From the NCBI GenBank assembly GCA_016197345.1, contig JACPVY010000617.1, positions 1 to 8,643 on the forward strand: a stretch of 8,643 nucleotides of DNA, given 5' to 3'. Below, piece after piece: positions 1 to 4,085 of the stretch (within the stretch, counting starts at the first letter, position 1; each line of letters opens with the position of its first letter). Source of the DNA: Burkholderiales bacterium. Its GTDB lineage: Bacteria > Pseudomonadota > Gammaproteobacteria > Burkholderiales > Burkholderiaceae_D. The notes below the pieces were generated by a model. The model was not told the origin of the DNA, did not search any database, and saw only the letters and a list, made by a program, of their open reading frames with translations. The position numbers and the translations under genes are program-made.

Positions 1-1
1 A

Positions 2-475
2 TCGCTGCAATTTAATACCAGCGACGATCAATTGGTGTGGCAAGGGGATCAAACTGTGTGGCATTTAACCGGTTATCAGAACGGCTATTTCTGGGGTGCC
101 TGCGCGGCAGCGATGTTTGCGGAAGGTGATTTAAATAGTGACACACCACCAACGATTCAACAAAACCGCATCGTAGGTACGGTGACTGCGGAGGGACATG
201 TTTTGATCAATTTCGTCAGTGGTAGTCGCTTGCGGGAATCAGTCATTGTAGGCTACGGCAACATGGTGCAAGGCGATGGGCAATGGGCATTCCAAATGCA
301 AATGTCCACTGGTATGGCGGGCAGGCAAGTTTTGCATTGGGCGAATATGCAGCAAACTCGTCCGGGCGAAGCGAGTTTTTTGAAGTTGCCTGGGGTGCAG
401 TATTCCGTGCCAGAAATCTTGAAGGGGGCGAGCTACCCCACGTTTGAAGAGGCATCGAAAAAGCACTCCTCCTGA
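2..475 (+). CDS. Hypothetical protein, 3' part (runs off left edge)
   Basis: The frame is open from the first bases of the window to a TGA at 473-475, giving about 157 visible residues. A TTG at 32 has no ribosome site before it, so the true start most likely lies to the left and the gene is partial. I do not recognise the family. The visible part is rich in Gly, Gln, aromatic and Val residues in an alternating pattern (for example HLTGYQNGYFWGAC near the left end, then VGTVTAEGHVLINFVSG), which suggests a beta-rich fold. It has one cysteine in the WGACAAAM segment, no obvious membrane segment in the visible part, and a polar, helix-like C-terminus ending in KKHSS. It converges with the phosphatase gene on the other strand, 60 bases away, so the two are not in one operon. 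Confidence that it is coding is good; function is unknown. Confidence 0.7.
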   Translation, partial: SLQFNTSDDQLVWQGDQTVWHLTGYQNGYFWGACAAAMFAEGDLNSDTPPTIQQNRIVGTVTAEGHVLINFVSGSRLRESVIVGYGNMVQGDGQWAFQMQMSTGMAGRQVLHWANMQQTRPGEASFLKLPGVQYSVPEILKGASYPTFEEASKKHSS

Positions 476-535
476 GATTGACTAACGCTTTGCATGAATG
501 GGGAAGGTGCTGCCCAACGCCTACCGTGCCTTCTT

Positions 536-883
536 CTACACCTGTTGCGCGCTACGACCGACGAGGCGAACGTGGCGAGAAACGCTATTTTCGAGCAAGC
601 GGATAAGCGCCTTGTCCATGCGCTCGAATTCATCTGGAATATCAAGGCAAACCAGTCTTTTGCCTTTCAGCAATTCTTTAAATTGCTTGCTAACTTTGTT
701 GCGATGGTAGCGTTCCATGACGAAAATAATATCCGCCCATGCAATCAATTCGGCCGAAATCTGCCTTGGTGCATCTTTACTGGTGCCGCATCCAATCGCA
801 GCAATTCCCTCATACTGAGAGAAAACCGCCTCACCAGTGGGGCTTCTTAATTGATTCGCAGTGCAGACAAATAAGAGATTCAT
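536..883 (-). CDS. Low-molecular-weight protein tyrosine phosphatase family protein
   Basis: A 115-residue cytoplasmic protein. It opens with MNLLFVCTANQLRSPTGEA, a phosphate-binding loop of CX5R type: Cys7 would be the nucleophile and Arg13 binds phosphate, followed by the Ser-Pro-Thr typical of the family. Further on are WADIIFVME (about 49-57) and KRLVCLDIPDEF (about 75-86), where Asp84 is the likely general acid. These segments match the short (about 110 residues) bacterial branch of LMW-PTP-like proteins, whose substrates are mostly unknown. I chose the ATG at 881-883 because the conserved family start is MNLLFVC. An upstream in-frame start at 1024 would add 47 residues unlike the family. 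The ribosome site before 883 is weak. The C-terminus (VRLVGRSAQQV) is a little longer than usual. It stands alone on its strand, converging with the unknown gene at the left edge and transcribed away from the GGDEF gene. Family assignment is sure; substrate is not. Confidence 0.85.
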   Translation of the reverse strand: MNLLFVCTANQLRSPTGEAVFSQYEGIAAIGCGTSKDAPRQISAELIAWADIIFVMERYHRNKVSKQFKELLKGKRLVCLDIPDEFERMDKALIRLLENSVSRHVRLVGRSAQQV

Positions 884-972
884 ATCGCAGATTGTAGTGT
901 GGATTGTCGGCGCTCGAACACTGAGGTAAGACGAGCAAAAGGTAGCCATACGATAGCACAACAAGGTTTTCT

Positions 973-1110
973 TCAATCCAGCTCGCCTTTTTGAAACTCG
1001 AACTGCGCCGGCAACGATGCGCATGCGGCTTCTTTGGCAAAGCTAGCATGTGCCGCGGTGTGTTCAATCTTCCATTTCTCGACAATATTTTCCGAGGCAT
1101 CAATTGCGGT
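973..1110 (-). pseudogene. Possible gene remnant (C-terminal fragment)
   Basis: Reading on the minus strand from about 1110 down to a TGA at 973-975 gives a 45-residue peptide that begins TAIDASENIVEKWKIEHTAA and ends FEFQKGELD. Its composition (balanced Glu, Lys, Ala and aromatic residues, amphipathic helix pattern) looks more like real protein than the other frames here. There is no ATG, GTG or TTG start with a ribosome site, and a stop (TAA, complement of 1111-1113) lies immediately upstream. It could be the tail of a decayed or frameshifted gene lying upstream of the phosphatase gene on the same strand. I do not recognise the family, and chance is a real alternative. Confidence 0.2.
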
Positions 1111-1183
1111 TTACCTGAGGGTAAGCAGAATGGGTTTTCAATGTTGTCTTGAGGTAATGAAAAAATCTTACTAAGAAACACAA

Positions 1184-1198
1184 TGGAAATGATTTTCA
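1184..1198. promoter_or_regulatory. Fur-box-like 7-1-7 inverted repeat (candidate operator)
   Basis: The bases TGGAAAT-g-ATTTTCA form two 7-base half-sites around a central G, differing at one position. Against the Fur half-site TGATAAT they match 5 and 6 of 7 bases. The site sits about 85 bases before the GGDEF start. This is a resemblance only; the region is A/T-rich and such matches arise by chance. Confidence 0.2.
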
Positions 1199-1235
1199 AT
1201 CAACCTTTTATGTGCCAACATGCGATTAGGCCCGA

Positions 1236-1248
1236 GATATTGAATATC
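1236..1248. promoter_or_regulatory. Short palindrome upstream of the GGDEF gene
   Basis: GATATT-g-AATATC is a perfect 6-1-6 palindrome 34 bases before the ATG of the GGDEF gene. Its position suits a repressor site overlapping a promoter or the start of the transcript. No regulator family can be named from it. Confidence 0.25.
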
Positions 1249-1282
1249 CTGCCGATTTTGTCCACTTCCACGGAGAGCTGCC

Positions 1283-2287
1283 ATGGAGCATCCTCAACCA
1301 AGCCCGGCTATTCTGATGGAAATCATCCGCATCCAGACTGAAATCGCGAAAGCGGGCGTCGATTTGGGTGGCGTGATGGAAATGGTGACGCTACAGGCGC
1401 AGCGCCTAACTGGTGCGGCTGGTGCAGTCATCGAGTTTGCGGAAGAAGACGAAATGGTCTATCGCGCTGTGGCGGGGATCGCGACAGAACAACTGGGATT
1501 GCGCATCCAACGTACTGGCAGCTTATCTGGCCTATGCGTAGAAAAGCGTGAGATTTTGCGTTGCGAAGACTCTGAGCTAGACGAGCGGGTTGATCGGAAT
1601 GCTTGTCGTCGGGTGGGATTGCGTTCGATGCTAGTGGTGCCGCTCAATTATCTTGACACCACGGTCGGTGTGTTGAAAGTGGTGTCAGACAAAGTCAATG
1701 CTTTTTCCGCCGCAGACATACAGGTGCTGGGCTTGATGTCAGAGTTGATAGCGGCGGCGATGTTTCATGCTGCCAAGCTTGAAACGAATAAGCTATATTA
1801 CCGTGCTACGCACGACGAATTGACCGGCCTTGCCAATCGTGCACTGTTTTTTGATCGCTTGCGCCAATGTCTGGCTCGCGCCGAACGCCATACCGAACGG
1901 GTGGCTATTCTCAATTTGGATATGGATGGCCTGAAGCCGATTAATGACCGCTATGGCCATCGCGCTGGCGATGCTGCCATCAAGGAACTAGCGACGCGTA
2001 TCCACAGTATTTCCCGTCAATCTGACACCGTTGCGCGAGTAGGGGGCGACGAGTTTTACATCATCCTGTCCCGTGTAGACGATAGGGACGGCGTTGAACG
2101 CCAATGCCATCGCTTAGCAAGCCATATCAGCCAACCCTTTCATTTTGAAGCGACCCCGCTACCGCTCGCCGCTAGCATAGGCTTGGCGTTGTTTCCCGAT
2201 GACGGCACCAAATTGACGGACTTACTGGAAAAAGCGGATCAAGCAATGTATGAAGCGAAGCGCAAGAGAAAAGAAGCCTCAGACTAA
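1283..2287 (+). CDS. GAF-GGDEF diguanylate cyclase
   Basis: A 334-residue cytoplasmic protein predicted to join two GTP into c-di-GMP. Residues about 15-160 form a GAF sensor domain (LSGLCVEKREILRCED, then GLRSMLVVPL, then GVLKVVSDK). The GGDEF domain runs from about 173 to 332: THDELTGLANRALFFDRL at its start, the metal- and GTP-binding segment LDMDGLKPINDRYGHRAGD (212-230), and an intact GGDEF signature at 254-258. RQSD at 245-248 stands exactly five residues before the signature, which is the RxxD inhibitory site, so product feedback inhibition is expected. There is no membrane segment or EAL domain. The ATG at 1283 has a good ribosome site, GGAGAG at 1272-1277. The ligand of the GAF domain is not evident. 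The next gene, the thiaminase, is on the same strand but about 360 bases away, so an operon is unlikely. Confidence 0.92.
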   Translation: MEHPQPSPAILMEIIRIQTEIAKAGVDLGGVMEMVTLQAQRLTGAAGAVIEFAEEDEMVYRAVAGIATEQLGLRIQRTGSLSGLCVEKREILRCEDSELDERVDRNACRRVGLRSMLVVPLNYLDTTVGVLKVVSDKVNAFSAADIQVLGLMSELIAAAMFHAAKLETNKLYYRATHDELTGLANRALFFDRLRQCLARAERHTERVAILNLDMDGLKPINDRYGHRAGDAAIKELATRIHSISRQSDTVARVGGDEFYIILSRVDDRDGVERQCHRLASHISQPFHFEATPLPLAASIGLALFPDDGTKLTDLLEKADQAMYEAKRKRKEASD

Positions 2288-2299
2288 GCACTATCACTC

Positions 2300-2316
2300 G
2301 TGCGTTGCCAACGCGC
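2300..2316 (+). terminator. Small hairpin after the GGDEF gene
   Basis: GTGCGTT-gcc-AACGCGC can form a 7-bp stem (one G-U pair) with a three-base loop, 13 bases after the stop of the GGDEF gene. No run of T follows, so it is at best a weak terminator or a 3'-end stabiliser. Confidence 0.25.
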
Positions 2317-2431
2317 TAACCATCACATAAATAGCCTGTAGGATCATACTTGGAGACTGCCTTTGGCTTTCCTAGCAGTAAAGGCAATATTGATAAGACG
2401 TATTTTGCCCGGGCTATCTGTTCTGTTGTAC

Positions 2432-2467
2432 TTGATAGCAATCGCATACTGCAACGGTTGCTATCAA
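2432..2467 (+). promoter_or_regulatory. Strong inverted repeat in the thiaminase leader
   Basis: TTGATAGCAA (2432-2441) pairs perfectly with TTGCTATCAA (2458-2467). Three further inner pairs (one T-G) extend it to a 13-bp stem with a ten-base loop. It lies 179 bases before the thiaminase start. No T-run follows, which argues against a simple terminator. It may be an operator for a dimeric regulator or a structured element of the leader RNA. Confidence 0.45.
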
Positions 2468-2632
2468 ATCAGCCTTGTTCTATGATCACTGCGACTCGCT
2501 GTTGGACGTGTCCCGTTTTGACAGCCAGTTATGTCCCCTCGCTTGCCTGCACTATTCCCCGCCATTCGCTGCCGCTGGTTTTACTGTCACGCCGATTGGC
2601 CTTGCGGCAAGTTCTGCCATCTCTGACCTCAT

Positions 2633-2640
2633 GGAGGAAA
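2633..2640 (+). promoter_or_regulatory. Ribosome binding site that fixes the thiaminase start
   Basis: GGAGGAAA lies with its GGAGG core nine bases before the ATG at 2647. It is the strongest such site in the window. Together with the signal peptide that begins at this ATG, it decides against the longer open frame beginning at 2350. Confidence 0.8.
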
Positions 2641-2646
2641 GCCAGC

Positions 2647-4014
2647 ATGAAATTGTTTCCCAAATTGATGACGCTAGTTGCTTTTGGTGCATTGAGCCAA
2701 TTGTCTGTAACGTATGCGCAAAGCCCGGCCACCGCGCAATCGCTCACGGTTGCGCTCTATCCGTTTGTGCCACGCGCGGCGCAGTTTCAAGAGGTCTTGA
2801 CGGCCGAGTGGAAAAAGCAACAGCCGAATGTCAAGCTGACCTTCATCACCGATTTTGAAAAATGGGATGGCGGTTATAAGAAAAATCCACCGCAAGAAGC
2901 TGATGTCTTTGTCTTCGATGCGACTTATTTTGAGCAGTTTCGGGCTGCGAATTTGTTAGAACCCTTGGCTTCGAATGAAGTGGCGAATCAAGATGATTTT
3001 GTCGAATATGCCAAAACCGGTGTTAAGGTAGGGGACACGTTTTACGCGATTCCACAATTAGGATGTGCCAATTTGCTGTTTTATCGCAAAGGCGATACCG
3101 CGCTAGCAGCGGCAAAAACCTTGGCTGAAGTGAATCGGGCGGTGGGGCAATGCACTTACACCAGCAAAATTCCACCTGATAAGCGCGGCTTGATGCTGGA
3201 TATGAATGGCGGCACCACCAATGCCTTGCTGTATTTGGATGTTGATCATGCCATGATGAATGTCTATCCATTTGGCTTGCCGCAAAGCTTGAATCAAGGC
3301 ACGTTTAGCTATTTGAAAACGCTGATGGCGATGGCGAGTTTGGAAAACGGCAAGGCCGATGTGCAATTGCCTTATGGTCGCGCGCTATGGTTTAGCAATG
3401 GCTGGGGCCGGGCATTGATGGCGTATTCCGAATCGATGTCGGTGATGAGCGAAGAGACGCGCAATAACATCGAATTCAAGCCTATGCCATTTTCCGATAA
3501 TGGCACCCGTCCCTTGTTTTATTCAGATGTGATCGGTGTTAATCCGACCAGCAAAAACCGTGGCACGCGCGCGCTTGCGGTGCAATTGGCGAATGTGATG
3601 GCGGCGAGTAGCACCATGATCGCTTCGAGTGGCCCGGATAGCGGTAGTCAAGTGCCGCAATACTTGATGCCGGCACGGCATAGCGTGTTCCAAAATCTCG
3701 CGCGTACCTTCCCGCTCTACGGCAAAATGCATGCGATGCTGCAACAAGCCAATCCACGGATGTATAAAGCGCCAGACGGTATACGTGCGTGGACTAATCA
3801 AATGAAAGAGCCGATTATCAAGATCGAACAAAGCGAATACGCTTGCGGTTGCGATAAAGAAATCGATACCGTGCTCACTAGCAGCAATGCCGCCGCCGTC
3901 TGTAGCGCCAGTTGTGCCGATAGCGGTGGTTGGAATGGCCAATGGACAGATAAATTCCCCTCTGCGCCATTTGGCAAATCGGCCTGCGGTTGCAAGGCGT
4001 GTGGCGTGAAATAG
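2647..4014 (+). CDS. Thiaminase I (thiamine pyridinylase), secreted, with Cys-rich MVL-like tail
   Basis: A 455-residue exported enzyme, EC 2.5.1.2. It replaces the thiazole of thiamine by another base or nucleophile and so destroys the vitamin. Residues 1-24 are a signal peptide (MKLFPK, hydrophobic core, VTYA|QS). The body, about 32-395, has the bilobed periplasmic-binding-protein fold of the family. IPQLGCANLLFYRKGD (135-150) carries the catalytic cysteine, Cys140. Glu262 in AYSESMSVM is the candidate for the activating glutamate. VFVFDATYFEQF (87-98) is another family-like segment. Residues about 400-455 are an extra Cys-rich tail (Cys 400, 402, 419, 423, 447, 449, 452) with WNGQW at 429-433 and ACGC at 446-449. 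This resembles the mannan-binding MVL lectin repeat as I remember it. No thiamine synthesis, salvage or bacimethrin genes are next to it. An ordinary substrate-binding protein is unlikely because of the Cys140 motif and the lack of transporter genes. Confidence 0.85.
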   Translation: MKLFPKLMTLVAFGALSQLSVTYAQSPATAQSLTVALYPFVPRAAQFQEVLTAEWKKQQPNVKLTFITDFEKWDGGYKKNPPQEADVFVFDATYFEQFRAANLLEPLASNEVANQDDFVEYAKTGVKVGDTFYAIPQLGCANLLFYRKGDTALAAAKTLAEVNRAVGQCTYTSKIPPDKRGLMLDMNGGTTNALLYLDVDHAMMNVYPFGLPQSLNQGTFSYLKTLMAMASLENGKADVQLPYGRALWFSNGWGRALMAYSESMSVMSEETRNNIEFKPMPFSDNGTRPLFYSDVIGVNPTSKNRGTRALAVQLANVMAASSTMIASSGPDSGSQVPQYLMPARHSVFQNLARTFPLYGKMHAMLQQANPRMYKAPDGIRAWTNQMKEPIIKIEQSEYACGCDKEIDTVLTSSNAAAVCSASCADSGGWNGQWTDKFPSAPFGKSACGCKACGVK

Positions 4015-4024
4015 GGCGGCTTAG

Positions 4025-4060
4025 CATCAAACGACGGGGCGGTTTACTCGTCGTTTGATG
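4025..4060. terminator. Hairpin between convergent thiaminase and glnE genes
   Basis: CATCAAACGACG (4025-4036) pairs perfectly with CGTCGTTTGATG (4049-4060), a 12-bp stem with a 12-base loop. It starts 11 bases after the thiaminase stop and ends 25 bases before the glnE stop, so it can serve both strands. There is no long T-run on either side, so it may need Rho or act as a 3'-end stabiliser. Confidence 0.55.
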
Positions 4061-4085
4061 TGCTCATTGTGCTCAATTTGCCCAG

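Larger units (their letters stand above)
884..1282. other. 399-base intergenic region between divergent genes
   Basis: The upstream regions of the phosphatase gene (-) and the GGDEF gene (+) share this stretch. I see no intact gene in it. It holds a 46-codon protein-like frame on the minus strand (973-1110), a Fur-box-like inverted repeat (1184-1198) and a short palindrome (1236-1248). I could not pick a convincing -35/-10 pair for either gene. Confidence 0.6.
2288..2646 (+). other. 359-base region between GGDEF and thiaminase genes; long leader
   Basis: I see no separate gene. A frame in phase with the thiaminase is open from 2350, adding 99 codons before the chosen start. The added residues are rich in Ser, Leu, Cys and Arg without recognisable motifs, and they precede a proper signal peptide, so they are probably not translated. 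The stretch contains hairpins at 2300-2316, 2358-2386 (7-bp arms TGCCTTT / AAAGGCA) and 2432-2467. A TTGACA at 2518-2523 could be a -35 element, but no fair -10 follows at 16-19 bases. I found no TPP-riboswitch core. Confidence 0.55.

Noticed and set aside
494..850. Plus-strand 118-codon frame opposite the phosphatase
   Set aside because: It is antisense to a gene with clear family motifs and has no recognisable features of its own.
884..1024. A 47-residue N-terminal extension of the phosphatase, starting at 1024 on the minus strand
   Set aside because: The family starts at MNLLFVC. The extension is Arg/Ser/Cys-rich, unlike the homologues, and would place residues before the first beta strand that carries the active-site loop.
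831..1199. Minus-strand 122-codon frame overlapping the start of the phosphatase
   Set aside because: It overlaps the phosphatase start in another frame, and its Pro/Cys/His/Ser-rich sequence looks like noncoding translation.
2288..2646. TPP riboswitch ahead of the thiaminase
   Set aside because: I looked for the CTGAGA and ACCTGAT-type core elements in order and did not find them; only simple hairpins are present.
2475..2858. Plus-strand 127-codon frame across the thiaminase start
   Set aside because: It overlaps the signal peptide and the first part of the thiaminase in another frame, has no ribosome site of note and no motifs.
4025..4060. Inverted repeat as an end of a mobile element
   Set aside because: It is a single stem-loop between two convergent stops, with no transposase or second copy, so a terminator role explains it.
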